Assembly: GCF_014643735.1 (NCBI RefSeq)
Contig: NZ_BMKA01000001.1
Coordinates: 372,001-436,000, forward strand
DNA from: Neptunicoccus cionae
Lineage (GTDB): Bacteria > Pseudomonadota > Alphaproteobacteria > Rhodobacterales > Rhodobacteraceae
Length of the DNA stretch: 64,000 bases
Direction: 5' to 3'
In this document: positions 27,099 through 36,503 of the stretch, piece after piece
Layout: the number at the start of each line of letters is the position of its first letter
Numbering within the stretch: position 1 is the stretch's first letter
The notes under the pieces: generated by a model
Databases searched by the model: none
What the model was told of the DNA's origin: nothing
The model's input: the letters and a program-made list of their open reading frames with translations, nothing else
Translations under genes and position numbers: made by a program

Positions 27099-27830
27099 AT
27101 GGATAAGACAGCAAAAATCAGGCTCTATGTAGACGCGGAGTTGGGCGCGGGGCAACCCGTAGCAGTGACGAAGGATCAGGCGCATTATCTGTTCGGGGTG
27201 ATGCGGCTGAAAACCGGTGCGATGGTGGCCCTGTTCAACGGGCGCGATGGCGAATGGCAGGCCGAAGTGATCGTGGCCAATAAGCGCAACGCCGTGTTGG
27301 AGTGCCGCAGCCAGAGCAAACCGTTGCAGATGCCCCCCGATCTGTGGCTTTTGTTTGCGCCGATCAAAAAGGCGCGCACGGATTTCATCGTGGAAAAAGC
27401 CGCTGAAATGGGCGCGGCGCGGATCTGCCCTGTCGTGACTGATTATACCCAGTCCGAACGGATGCGGCAGGACCGTTTGCAAGCCCACGCGGTAGAGGCT
27501 GCCGAACAATGTGGCGGGACCTATGTGCCGGAGGTGGCCGATTTGACCCGGCTGGATAAAATGCTGGAGAACTGGCCACAGGACCGTCACCTGCTGTTTT
27601 GTGATGAAACGCGGGTGGGTGAGCCTGCTACAGACCTCGCGGCGTTGCCCAGAGGCCCTTGGGCTATTTTGATCGGGCCCGAGGGCGGGTTCTCTCCGGA
27701 TGAAGTGGACTTTCTGCGCGGGTTGGATTTTGCCCATTCCATCAGTCTCGGGCCGCGGATATTGCGGGCAGATACGGCAGCGGTGGCGGCTTTGGCGCTG
27801 TGGCAGCGGGCGCTGGGGGATTGGGTATGA
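27099..27830 (+). CDS. rsmE: 16S rRNA (uracil-1498-N3) methyltransferase
   Basis: A 243-residue SPOUT methyltransferase modifying U1498 of 16S rRNA. The knot motifs LIGPEGGFSPDEV and LGPRILRADTAA are intact, and an N-terminal PUA-like domain (HYLFGVMRLK) is present. Overlaps the next gene by 4 bases (ATGA). Confidence 0.95.
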   Translation: MDKTAKIRLYVDAELGAGQPVAVTKDQAHYLFGVMRLKTGAMVALFNGRDGEWQAEVIVANKRNAVLECRSQSKPLQMPPDLWLLFAPIKKARTDFIVEKAAEMGAARICPVVTDYTQSERMRQDRLQAHAVEAAEQCGGTYVPEVADLTRLDKMLENWPQDRHLLFCDETRVGEPATDLAALPRGPWAILIGPEGGFSPDEVDFLRGLDFAHSISLGPRILRADTAAVAALALWQRALGDWV

Positions 27831-28360
27831 ATTTCATCCGCCCCGAAGTGCGCGCCGGTTTGTGGCGCTGGCGCGAGGTTCTGATCACTGGCGCGCTGGT
27901 GGTGTATGGTGTTTATATACTGGGACGGGGAATTGACCGTTCCAGTGTGACCCTGACGGGGCTTGGTGCTGTAATCACGGGGCTTTTTGCCGTCCTTCTG
28001 TTTTGGGCGATCTTGCGGGCAAAGCTTTATAAACCGGTGTCAGCGGCCGGAGTGGTTGAGGTGAAAGAGCGGGAAGTCGGATATCTTGCGCCCGATGGCG
28101 GGGCTTATGTGTCGCTCGATAATCTGACGAGGCTGGAAATCGTGACCAACGACAAGGGACCAGCGCAGGACGATGTGTTTTGGGTGCTGACCCATTTGGG
28201 CGGAGAACCTTTGTATATTCCCGCCTCCGCACAGGGGAGCGATTTGTTGTTTGACGCATTTGCCGCCCTGAAAGGCGTGAACTTTGAAGAAGCAGTGCGT
28301 GCAATGGGCAGCACAGAAAACGCGCGCTTTGTAATCTGGGAAAAGCGGATACTGCACTAG
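27827..28360 (+). CDS. Conserved-type membrane protein, function unknown
   Basis: A 177-residue protein with two N-terminal membrane helices (about 17-35 and 45-66) and a soluble C-terminal domain of about 110 residues. No catalytic motif is recognised. The ATGA overlap with rsmE fixes the start. It sits between rsmE and gshA on the same strand. Confidence 0.8.
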   Translation: MNFIRPEVRAGLWRWREVLITGALVVYGVYILGRGIDRSSVTLTGLGAVITGLFAVLLFWAILRAKLYKPVSAAGVVEVKEREVGYLAPDGGAYVSLDNLTRLEIVTNDKGPAQDDVFWVLTHLGGEPLYIPASAQGSDLLFDAFAALKGVNFEEAVRAMGSTENARFVIWEKRILH

Positions 28361-28513
28361 TTCTGCAAGGTTGACCGTCTCGAATTAACGGCGATTGGGT
28401 GGGCTGTTCTGTGATACATTCCGATTTGGAGTGCAGATGTTCACAACATCCTGCCTTGACACCCCCCGCCATCCGTTTCAGGTCTAACCCAACCTTTGTT
28501 TCGGAGATCATCC

Positions 28514-29884
28514 ATGTCAATCCCCCAGTCCGGTGGCGGCACCATCGAACATCACGACCAACTGGCGCAATATCTGTCTGACGGGTGCAAACCCAAAGAA
28601 GATTGGCGCATTGGTACTGAACACGAGAAATTCGGCTATGATACGGCCAACCTGCTGCCTCTGCCTTATGAAGGGGCGTGTGGTATCAAGACCATGCTTG
28701 AAGGGCTGCGCGATGCTTTTGGGTGGGCGCCTGTAGAAGAGGCGGGCAAGATAATCGGGCTGGAAAAAGACGGGGCCAATATCTCGCTTGAACCGGGGGG
28801 GCAGTTGGAACTGTCCGGTGCGCCGCTGGAGACAATCCACGAAACCTGCGACGAGGTGAACGAACACCTTAAAGAAGTGCAGCATATCGCAGATAAGATG
28901 GGCGCAGGCTTTATCGGGCTGGGTGCGGCCCCTGTCTGGACACACGAACAGATGCCCCTGATGCCCAAAGGCCGTTACAAGCTGATGGACGCCTATATGG
29001 GCACCGTTGGCACCCACGGCACGCAGATGATGCGTCGGACCTGTACTGTGCAGGTGAACCTCGATTTCGCATCCGAGGCCGATATGGTCCAGAAATTCCG
29101 CGTCGGTTTGGCGCTGCAACCTGTGGCAACGGCGCTGTTTGCCAACTCTCCGTTCTTTGAGGGTAAGGAAAACGGCCATAAATCATGGCGCTCCCGCGTT
29201 TGGCGAGGACTTGATAACGCCCGTACCGGCATGTTGCCTTTCGTCTTTGAGGACGGCATGGGATTTGAGCGATATGTGCAATATGCGCTCGATGTGCCGA
29301 TGTATTTCGTCTACCGCGATGGCAAGTATCTGGACGCGCTGGGCATGTCTTTCCGTGATTTTCTGAAAGGCGAACTGGCCGCGCTCCCCGGTGAAAAACC
29401 GACGCTGAGCGACTGGGCAGACCATCTGACCACCTGTTTCCCCGAAGTTCGCATCAAGAAGTTCATGGAAATGCGTGGCGCGGATGGTGGCCCGTGGCGG
29501 CGGATCTGTGCACTGCCTGCGTATTGGGTCGGGTTGATGTATGATCAAAGCGCGCTCGATGCGGCGTGGGATTTGTGCAAGAACTGGGACGCAGAAACCC
29601 GCGAGGCGCTGCGCGTTGCTGCCAGTGTTGAAGGCATTGCAGCTGAAGTAAACGGCATCAAGATGGCAGATCTTGCCCGTGAAACCGTTGCGATTTCTAA
29701 GGCCGGTCTGGCCGCCCGTGCGCGATCAGGCGCTGGCGGGATGGTGCCGGACGAGACCCATTTCCTGAACGCGCTGGAAGAAGTGGTGGCCACTGGCCAT
29801 TCCCCAGCTTGCGAGTTGGTCGAAAAGTTCCGCGGAGAGTGGAATGGCGATATTTCGCAAATATACAGCGAATATAGTTATTGA
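28514..29884 (+). CDS. gshA: Glutamate-cysteine ligase (plant/alphaproteobacterial type)
   Basis: First step of glutathione synthesis: ATP-dependent joining of glutamate and cysteine. The 456-residue length and motifs (GTEHEKFGYD, ISLEPGGQLELSGAP, RRTCTVQVNLDF) identify the plant-type class rather than the E. coli class. GGAG lies 7 bases before the ATG. Confidence 0.96.
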   Translation: MSIPQSGGGTIEHHDQLAQYLSDGCKPKEDWRIGTEHEKFGYDTANLLPLPYEGACGIKTMLEGLRDAFGWAPVEEAGKIIGLEKDGANISLEPGGQLELSGAPLETIHETCDEVNEHLKEVQHIADKMGAGFIGLGAAPVWTHEQMPLMPKGRYKLMDAYMGTVGTHGTQMMRRTCTVQVNLDFASEADMVQKFRVGLALQPVATALFANSPFFEGKENGHKSWRSRVWRGLDNARTGMLPFVFEDGMGFERYVQYALDVPMYFVYRDGKYLDALGMSFRDFLKGELAALPGEKPTLSDWADHLTTCFPEVRIKKFMEMRGADGGPWRRICALPAYWVGLMYDQSALDAAWDLCKNWDAETREALRVAASVEGIAAEVNGIKMADLARETVAISKAGLAARARSGAGGMVPDETHFLNALEEVVATGHSPACELVEKFRGEWNGDISQIYSEYSY

Positions 29885-30024
29885 AGCATAAGGGTTTCTT
29901 TACCATTGGCGCATGATATTGGGTTTGCGCTGAAACAGTACAGCAGTGCAGGGGATGTACATCGCTTGCGCAGTTGTGCTCTGGTATGCTTGTGTGAAAA
30001 CGGGGGCGCATCGAACGGAATTTA

Positions 30025-31524
30025 ATGCAGGACACGCACATGGCCGTAGTTTCGGATTATACTGCACTGTTGCAGATAAATGACTCCGCGAGCGCCCGAT
30101 GGAATGCAACTGCGGAGCTTGGGACCCCTATCATCGTGACCTATAGCTTTGCAGAAGGCGCGGAAATCCCCGCTGCCAGCGAAAGCGCCTATTCTGTTGC
30201 CCGTACCTTTGCCTTTACCGATCAGCAACGCCAGAACTTTCGCGATGCCGCAGATATCTACGAGCGCGCCGCCGGCGTGGTGTTTGTCGAAGTAGACAGC
30301 GGCGGCATGATCGACGTGTCCAATGCGGACGGGTCGTCCTATGGTGGATGGGCCAGCTATCCCAGCGCTTCTGCAGGGTACACCAGCAACGGAATCTTCG
30401 TTATCGACAGCGAAGGGGATTATGGCAAAGGAACCTACGGTTTTCAGATCATGTTGCATGAACTGGGCCACGCGATGGGGCTGAAGCACACCCATGACGG
30501 AAGCCTTATCCTGGACCCATCTCTGGACAACCAGCATCAAACGGTGATGACCTACAATAACACCTCGCCCTATACCACGCAATTGGGGCTGCTGGATTTG
30601 CAGGCGCTGGATTATCTTTACGGCACTGCGGTGGATTCCTCCGCGTGGTCCTTTGATCATGACGCTTTCAGCAATACCATGACCATTGCAGGCAGTAGTA
30701 AAGCTGATGTGTTGTTCGGGGTCGCCGGTTCAAATGTTCTTATTGGAGGGGCGCGGGGCGACCGGTTGATCGGGCGCAATGTTGAAGACAGTTTGTTTGG
30801 CAATCAAGGAAATGACACGCTATCTGGGGGAAATGGCGCAGACAAACTCGCAGGGAATGGCGGCAAGGATGCTTTGTTCGGTGATTATCACAATGATGTT
30901 CTGAACGGTGGCCGTGGTGACGACCAGCTTTATGGCGGGGCAGGGGCAGACGTATTGGAAGGCGGTCAAGGCGGCGATACGCTTTACGGGGAAGACTATA
31001 ACGACAGTTTGTTTGGCGGACAGGGCAGTGACAAATTGTACGGCGGCGATGATCGGGACACGCTTTATGGGGAAGCCGGGAAAGACCGGCTTTTCGGAGG
31101 TGGCGACGGTGGCGATGTACTATATGGCGGGAATGGTAAGGACTGGCTCTACAGCGGTGCGGAAGACGGTTCCGGCGGCGGTTATGCGCGCGACTATTAT
31201 GGTGGCAACGGAAATGACCGTATGTTTGGCGGTGACGGGAATGACTATTTCTATGGCGGTGCAGGCAAAGACACGATGACCGGCGGCGCAGGCTATGACG
31301 TCTTCCAATTCAGCGAAGAGGCTGGACGGGACCGGATCAAGGATTTTGAAAACGGTATCGACCGGATCAGCCTCTCCGGTGTGGGGTTCGAATTCGCTGA
31401 CCTGAAGTTTGTCAGCAAGGCAGGCGGAGAGTCCACCTTGATTAAGGTGAACGGCTTTGGGTCATCTATCTACGTCAAAGATTTGGCTGTTGAAGAATTG
31501 GATGTCTGGGACTTCCTCACCTGA
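30025..31524 (+). CDS. M10-type zinc metalloprotease with RTX repeats (serralysin-like)
   Basis: A 499-residue secreted protease. The zinc motif HELGHAMGLKH is at 145-155 and the Met-turn TVMTYN at 173-178. From about residue 230 to 430 there are many GGxGxDxL calcium-binding nonapeptides, then a C-terminal domain ending VWDFLT, a type I secretion signal-like tail. There is no Sec signal peptide, consistent with ABC-type (HlyB/HlyD/TolC) export, whose genes are not in the window. A second ATG at 30040 is an alternative start. The N-terminal portion is short, leaving little room for a serralysin propeptide. Confidence 0.92.
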   Translation: MQDTHMAVVSDYTALLQINDSASARWNATAELGTPIIVTYSFAEGAEIPAASESAYSVARTFAFTDQQRQNFRDAADIYERAAGVVFVEVDSGGMIDVSNADGSSYGGWASYPSASAGYTSNGIFVIDSEGDYGKGTYGFQIMLHELGHAMGLKHTHDGSLILDPSLDNQHQTVMTYNNTSPYTTQLGLLDLQALDYLYGTAVDSSAWSFDHDAFSNTMTIAGSSKADVLFGVAGSNVLIGGARGDRLIGRNVEDSLFGNQGNDTLSGGNGADKLAGNGGKDALFGDYHNDVLNGGRGDDQLYGGAGADVLEGGQGGDTLYGEDYNDSLFGGQGSDKLYGGDDRDTLYGEAGKDRLFGGGDGGDVLYGGNGKDWLYSGAEDGSGGGYARDYYGGNGNDRMFGGDGNDYFYGGAGKDTMTGGAGYDVFQFSEEAGRDRIKDFENGIDRISLSGVGFEFADLKFVSKAGGESTLIKVNGFGSSIYVKDLAVEELDVWDFLT

Positions 31525-31551
31525 ACCGGTGTGCGCAGTATCAGAGCGATG

Positions 31552-31764
31552 TCAGAGAAGTTTGCCCACAACCACCAGCGCCAACCCCATACCGGCAATG
31601 CTGACAGAGGCCAGATTGATCGGGATCAAACGGTGGAGCTGCGCCGTCATATCTTCCCCTTCAAGGCTGGAATTGCGAAGGCCATTGGCTTTCCAGATAC
31701 AATAGAGCAGACCGCACAGGCCAAGAAGCGTCACAAAAATGCCAGGGTAAACAAGCCAGCCCAT
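31552..31764 (-). CDS. Small two-helix membrane protein
   Basis: A 70-residue protein with two hydrophobic segments (about 6-23 and 51-69) joined by a polar loop. AAGGAG lies 6 bases before the ATG, a near-perfect ribosome-binding site that supports a real gene. Function unknown. Convergent with the RTX protease gene 28 bases away. Confidence 0.75.
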   Translation of the reverse strand: MGWLVYPGIFVTLLGLCGLLYCIWKANGLRNSSLEGEDMTAQLHRLIPINLASVSIAGMGLALVVVGKLL

Positions 31765-32000
31765 ACCAGACTCCTTAATGGTTTTGGCGGCGGTATCACA
31801 CTGATCGGGGTTTGTCCAAAGCGGAATTCAGCTCTTCAGCATTGGTTTCTCGTTTCAAAGGATAGAAACGACATTCGCAGTGTTGCGCAATGGTCCAAAT
31901 TTGGCCGCGGGTACAGGGATTGGCGCAACGGGGCTTGTCGGGCGCGGGGCAGAGCGTTAGGCAAAGATCCTGAGAATCTATTTAGCGACAGGAGCACCCT

Positions 32001-32294
32001 ATGGAAGATGTTTTGGATGACGCACAGGGGTTTGGCCAGAACTCTGCACCAGGCGAGGGGTCTTACCGTGTAGCCGCTGGCGAATTGCGCGCCTTTGTGG
32101 AGCGGTTCGAGCGTTTGGAAGCCGAGAAGAAAGACCTTGCAGAACAGCAAAAAGAGGTGATGGCCGAGGCGAAATCCCGTGGCTATGACACTAAAGTCTT
32201 GCGCAAGATCGTGGCACTGCGCAAGAAAGATCCCGCCGAGATTTCCGAAGAGGAAGCGGTGCTGGAGATCTATAAGGAAGCGCTTGGGATGTAA
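32001..32294 (+). CDS. gapR: GapR-family (DUF2312) nucleoid protein
   Basis: A 97-residue alphaproteobacterial DNA-binding protein. The central ERFERLEAEKKDLAEQQKEV helix, MAEAKSRGYDTKVLRKIV and EEAVLEIYKEALG are diagnostic of DUF2312. In Caulobacter GapR binds overtwisted AT-rich DNA and aids topoisomerases. GGAG precedes the ATG. A terminator follows at 32325, and an AT-rich tandem palindrome array lies 120 bases downstream of the stop. Confidence 0.93.
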   Translation: MEDVLDDAQGFGQNSAPGEGSYRVAAGELRAFVERFERLEAEKKDLAEQQKEVMAEAKSRGYDTKVLRKIVALRKKDPAEISEEEAVLEIYKEALGM

Positions 32295-32324
32295 GGCTTT
32301 TTGCCTCGTGAAGTAATTTGAAGA

Positions 32325-32347
32325 GGGCGGCTTTGGCCGCCCTTTTT
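32325..32347 (+). terminator. gapR terminator
   Basis: GGGCGGC (32325-32331) pairs with GCCGCCC (32336-32342) around TTTG, followed by TTTTT. Confidence 0.9.
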
Positions 32348-32414
32348 GCGTTTGGGCAGTGCGGTTTGGGTGGTGTGAGAACGAGTGGCTTCACCCGTAT
32401 CACCCAGCAAATAT

Positions 32415-32484
32415 GAAGCGTCATACAAGACGCGTCTTACAAGAAGCTTCATATAAGACGCTTCATAAATGAAGCTTCATGATT
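32415..32484. repeat. Five tandem 14-bp palindrome-centred repeats
   Basis: Five contiguous units of exactly 14 bp start at 32415, 32429, 32443, 32457 and 32471. The consensus is about GAMGCKTCWTAYAA, weakening in the last two units. Each begins with an 8-bp core GAAGCGTC, GACGCGTC, GAAGCTTC, GACGCTTC, GAAGCTTC; units 2, 3 and 5 are perfect palindromes. The linker is AT-rich. It lies in a convergent gap between the gapR terminator and the 3' end of an ABC ATPase gene, outside any reading frame. The form resembles a protein-binding (iteron-like) array; no protein is known from this sequence alone. Confidence 0.85.
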
Positions 32485-32593
32485 ATGGGTTTGTTAAGAT
32501 TTAAGCTCAGGCAAGCGCCAGCATCCCCGTAAAGCAGCCCTTTCAAATGCGCCCATCAGAACGGCCAACCCGCAACAGATTGGCCGCACCGGA

Positions 32594-33598
32594 TTAAAGG
32601 GGGGACACTGCGTCCTCTCCGACCAGATGGCAGGCCACTTTGTGGCCGCCCTTCACATCGCGCAAAGCCGGATCCTGACTGCGACAGATATCCTGAGCCA
32701 CCGGACACCGGTTCGCAAACCGGCACCCTGCGGGCAGGTTCACCGGATCAGGCGGGTCACCCGGAATAAGAATGCGTTTGGTCGCTTCGCGGCGCGCTTT
32801 ATCCACACTTGGCACCGCAGACAGCAGGGCGGATGTGTAGGGATGCAGCGGGTTGTTGAACAAGTCCATCCGGGTGCCATGTTCCACCACGCGGCCCATA
32901 TACATCACCGCGATGCTGTCACACATATGCTGCACCACACCCAGATCATGGGAGATGAACAGATAGGTCAGGTTCAGATCCGCCTGCAACTTGCGCAGGA
33001 GGTTGAGGATTTGCGCCTGCACCGCCACGTCCAGTGCGGAAACTGCTTCGTCGCAGATGATCAGATCCGGCTGGGTGGCTAGCGCACGGGCGATGCCGAT
33101 GCGCTGGCGTTGACCGCCGGAAAACTGGTGTGGAAACAGGCGCTGTTGTTCGGGGCGCAGACCCACTTCGGCGAACAGACGATCGACGATCTCTTTCTTT
33201 TCAGCCTCATCCATCGTGCTCAGACTGTCGAGCGGTTCCCGCACGATCTGTTCCGCCCGCAATCGGGGATTGAGGCTGGAATAGGGGTCCTGAAAAATGA
33301 ATTGCATTTTGGCCCGCGCCAGTCGCGATGCTTCGTCGTCCAACGACAGGAAATCCGTTCCGTCCAGATTAACCTTGCCCTGATAGGCCTCTACCAATCG
33401 GGCCACCGCCAGCGCCGTGGTGGTCTTGCCCGAGCCGCTTTCGCCCACGATCGCAAGGGTTTCGCCCCGTTTAATCTCAAAGCTGACATCATCCACAGCA
33501 TAAAGATAAGAGGCCTTTCCCCAGCCGCCGCCCCGCTTTACCGCAAAGCGCACGCCAAGGTTTTCTACAGACACAAGTGTTTCGTTGCTCATGCTCAT
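32594..33598 (-). CDS. Peptide-type ABC importer ATPase, DppF/OppF type
   Basis: A 334-residue ATPase with Walker A GESGSGKTT, Q-loop FQDPYSSLNPR, signature FSGGQRQRIGIARAL and Walker B LIICDEAVSALD. The C-terminal cysteine-containing oligopeptide-transporter tail (GCRFANRCP...) is characteristic. Last gene of the five-gene minus-strand operon; overlaps the preceding ATPase by 4 bases. Confidence 0.95.
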   Translation of the reverse strand: MSMSNETLVSVENLGVRFAVKRGGGWGKASYLYAVDDVSFEIKRGETLAIVGESGSGKTTTALAVARLVEAYQGKVNLDGTDFLSLDDEASRLARAKMQFIFQDPYSSLNPRLRAEQIVREPLDSLSTMDEAEKKEIVDRLFAEVGLRPEQQRLFPHQFSGGQRQRIGIARALATQPDLIICDEAVSALDVAVQAQILNLLRKLQADLNLTYLFISHDLGVVQHMCDSIAVMYMGRVVEHGTRMDLFNNPLHPYTSALLSAVPSVDKARREATKRILIPGDPPDPVNLPAGCRFANRCPVAQDICRSQDPALRDVKGGHKVACHLVGEDAVSPL

Positions 33599-34581
33599 AC
33601 CTCCTCTGCGAACCAGCAGGCCGCTTTTTGTCCGTTCGCGAAGGGTTTCTCCGGCGGTCTTTCATCGACACATTTCTGCGTAACCATGTTGCAGCGCGAA
33701 GCGAACAAGCAGCGGTTCTGACCAAAATCCGACAGGCTCGGGACGATGCCCGGTACTTCCGTCAGGGCATGGCGTTCTTGGGAGATACTGGACATAATAT
33801 GGGGCACGCAGGAAATCAGACCGCGCGTATAAGGGTGGCGCGGGTGTTCGATAATCTGCTCAACGGGCCCTTCTTCGGCCTTGCGCCCCGCATACATCAC
33901 AATCATCCGCTCGGCCATTTCGGCGACTGCGCCCATGTCATGGGTGATCATGATAATAGACGCGCCGGTCTGGCGTTTCATATCGTTCAGCAGGTCGAAA
34001 ATCTGCGCCTGCACTGTCACATCCAGCGCTGTTGTCGGTTCATCGGCGATCAGGATTTTCGGCTCGCAGGCCAATGCGATGGCGATCATTACACGCTGGC
34101 GCTGGCCGCCGGACATCTGGAAAGGATAATCCGAAACCCGCCCTTTGGCATTCGGGATACGCACCGCATCAAGCAGCTCAACCGCTTGATTCCAAGCCGC
34201 TTTTCGGGACAGTCCCTGATGGGCGCGGATCACTTCGGCAATTTGTTCGCCCACAGTATAAACCGGATTGAGAGAGGTCATTGGCTCCTGAAAGATCATC
34301 GAGATGTCATTACCCCGAATATCCCGCAACCGCTTGGGTGAGGCCGTGGTCAACTCTTCCCCATTAAAGGTGATCGAACCAGAGGCAATCCGCCCCACTT
34401 TTTCCGGCAGCAATCCCATGATGCTGAGCGCGGTCATGGACTTGCCGCAGCCACTTTCCCCGACAAAACTGATGCTTTCACCAGCGCCGAGTTCAAACGA
34501 GAGGTTGTCAATCACAGGGGCAACGCCCGCCCGTGTGGTCAGTTCAATACGAAGGTTTTCGACTTTGAGTAGCGGTTCCAT
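33595..34581 (-). CDS. Peptide-type ABC importer ATPase, DppD/OppD type
   Basis: A 328-residue ATPase with Walker A GESGCGKSM, Q-loop FQEPMTSLNP, signature MSGGQRQRVMIAIAL and Walker B LIADEPTTALD, and the Cys-rich C-terminal segment (NRCLFASRCN). One-base overlap with the upstream permease and four-base overlap with the next ATPase indicate coupled translation. Confidence 0.95.
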   Translation of the reverse strand: MEPLLKVENLRIELTTRAGVAPVIDNLSFELGAGESISFVGESGCGKSMTALSIMGLLPEKVGRIASGSITFNGEELTTASPKRLRDIRGNDISMIFQEPMTSLNPVYTVGEQIAEVIRAHQGLSRKAAWNQAVELLDAVRIPNAKGRVSDYPFQMSGGQRQRVMIAIALACEPKILIADEPTTALDVTVQAQIFDLLNDMKRQTGASIIMITHDMGAVAEMAERMIVMYAGRKAEEGPVEQIIEHPRHPYTRGLISCVPHIMSSISQERHALTEVPGIVPSLSDFGQNRCLFASRCNMVTQKCVDERPPEKPFANGQKAACWFAEEV

Positions 34582-35465
34582 CAGCGCTGCCTTAATTTTG
34601 GGTTCAGCGCATCGTTCAATCCGTCACCCACCAGCGAGATACACAGTACGGTGACGAAAATAGCGAGGCCGGGAATTGTAACGGTGAAAGAGGCGTCCAG
34701 AATATATTGCCGGTTGGAGCCGATAACCTGACCCCACGACACGACATTCGGGTCGGTCAGCCCCAGAAAAGACAGGCCTGCCTCAAACAGAATCGCAGAG
34801 CCGACCATTAGGGCGGCCTGTACGATAATCGGGGGCAGGGCGTTGGGCAGAATGACACGGAACATCAGTTTGCCGTTCTTGGCACCCGACGCGCGGGATG
34901 CCGTGACATATTCCAACTCGCGGATGCGCAGGAATTCGGATCGGGTGATCCGCGCGACGGCGGTCCAGCTTACGACGCCGATGGCAAAGGTGATCATGGG
35001 CAAGGAGGCGCCGAACAGCGCGACAATGACCATAGAGAACAGCAATGTAGGTAAAACCTGAAAGAATTCGGTGATCCGCATTAACAGTTCTTCAACCCAT
35101 CCGCGGTAAAACCCTGCCAGCGCCCCGACAGTGACGCCGATCACAACGGACACCACTGCCGCGGCCAGACCTATAACGATAGATACGCGCGCACCGTGGA
35201 TCAGGGCGGCCAAAAGATCGCGGCCCAGATAATCGGTGCCTAACAGGAAACCATCGGCACCCGGTGGTGAAAACGGGGCCCAGACCATATCGAAAGGATC
35301 GACAGGATATAGATACGGACCAACAATCGCGGCTAGAATGATCAGGATCAGAACAACCAGCGCGACCATGGCGGCGTGATTGCGGCGGAACATTTCCCAG
35401 GCTTCGGCAAAAGGATGGCGTGCCTCTGGAATCTCTTCCTTTGGAATAAGGGGGGAGTCGGTCAT
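34581..35465 (-). CDS. Peptide-type ABC importer permease, DppC type
   Basis: A 294-residue permease. N-terminal helix (HAAMVALVVLILIILAAIVG), GTDYLGRDLLA, and EAA loop EYVTASRASGAKNGKL. It pairs with the adjacent DppB-type permease to form the membrane pore. Overlaps both neighbours. Confidence 0.95.
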   Translation of the reverse strand: MTDSPLIPKEEIPEARHPFAEAWEMFRRNHAAMVALVVLILIILAAIVGPYLYPVDPFDMVWAPFSPPGADGFLLGTDYLGRDLLAALIHGARVSIVIGLAAAVVSVVIGVTVGALAGFYRGWVEELLMRITEFFQVLPTLLFSMVIVALFGASLPMITFAIGVVSWTAVARITRSEFLRIRELEYVTASRASGAKNGKLMFRVILPNALPPIIVQAALMVGSAILFEAGLSFLGLTDPNVVSWGQVIGSNRQYILDASFTVTIPGLAIFVTVLCISLVGDGLNDALNPKLRQR

Positions 35466-36439
35466 CGTTTGCCTCCTACACGGGGGTCTACAAGGCGCAG
35501 GGCCAAATCGGTAAGCAGGTTGCCTGCGATCACCACAAGGGCCGAGAAGAACAGGATGCCAAGAATGGTTGGCGTGTCCCGCGCGATAATGGATTGAAAG
35601 GCAAGCGTCCCAAGACCCGGCCAGGAAAACACGGCCTCTACCAGTACAGCGCCCGAAATAACGGCGGAGAACTGCAGGCCGGCCAGTGTGATCACCGGAG
35701 AGAGAGAGTTTTTCAGCGCGTGCTTATAAACCACTTCCCGCTCTGTCAGGCCTTTGGCCTTGGCGGTGCGCACATAATCCGATCCCAGAACCTCCATCAT
35801 GGTGGCACGGGCAAGCCGCGAATAAAGCGCAAGAAACAGAGAGCCGAGCGTGATGACCGGCAGCACAAGGTGCCTCGCGACATCAAGGGCATGGGTGAAG
35901 AAACCGCCCTCGATGGTTACATCACGCATACCGGCGACGGGGAACCACTGAATTTTAAGGGAGAATGCGATCAGCAGCAGGATACCGGTCCAGAATACAG
36001 GTGCAGAATACCCGAACAGCGCCAGCATGGTCACAAAGTGGCTGGCGATCCCATTGGGGCGCCGCGCCGAAATCACGCCAAGCACCACGCCGATACCAAG
36101 TGCGAGAATTTGCGCCGTGAACACCAGCAACAGGGTTGCAGGCAGTCTCTCAAGGATCAGATCGGTGACGGGGGCATTGTAAAAGAACGAATAGCCCAGA
36201 TTGAATTGCAGCACATTGCCCATGTAGCGGCCCAGTTGGACCAGAAAGGGTTGATCAAGACCGTAATCGGCGCGGATCTGTGCCAGCACCTCTTCGTCGG
36301 CGCCGCCCATAGACTGGCTGATGGTGTCGGCCACGTCGCCGGGGGCAAGGTGCATCATTGAAAAGTTGAGAACCAGCACCGCTGCAAGCAGGATCACGGC
36401 ATATAGCGTGCGGATAAGGAATTTCTGGAGGAAAGCCAC
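35462..36439 (-). CDS. Peptide-type ABC importer permease, DppB type
   Basis: A 325-residue permease, first helix TLYAVILLAAVLVLNF, EAA loop DYVRTAKAKGLTEREVV. The start is set at the GTG at 36439, which gives the family N-terminus. An upstream TTG at 36484 would add 15 residues without family character. Follows the binding-protein gene by 64 bases. Confidence 0.92.
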   Translation of the reverse strand: MAFLQKFLIRTLYAVILLAAVLVLNFSMMHLAPGDVADTISQSMGGADEEVLAQIRADYGLDQPFLVQLGRYMGNVLQFNLGYSFFYNAPVTDLILERLPATLLLVFTAQILALGIGVVLGVISARRPNGIASHFVTMLALFGYSAPVFWTGILLLIAFSLKIQWFPVAGMRDVTIEGGFFTHALDVARHLVLPVITLGSLFLALYSRLARATMMEVLGSDYVRTAKAKGLTEREVVYKHALKNSLSPVITLAGLQFSAVISGAVLVEAVFSWPGLGTLAFQSIIARDTPTILGILFFSALVVIAGNLLTDLALRLVDPRVGGKR

Positions 36440-36503
36440 GAGCGTTCTTCTTCTAAATAGAGGGAGGGAGGCGGCAGGCCGCAAGGCCCGCCGCGCTGGA
36501 TGA

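Noticed and set aside
32415-32484. Tandem 14-bp repeats as a CRISPR array
   Set aside because: Units are contiguous without unique spacers and no cas genes are present.
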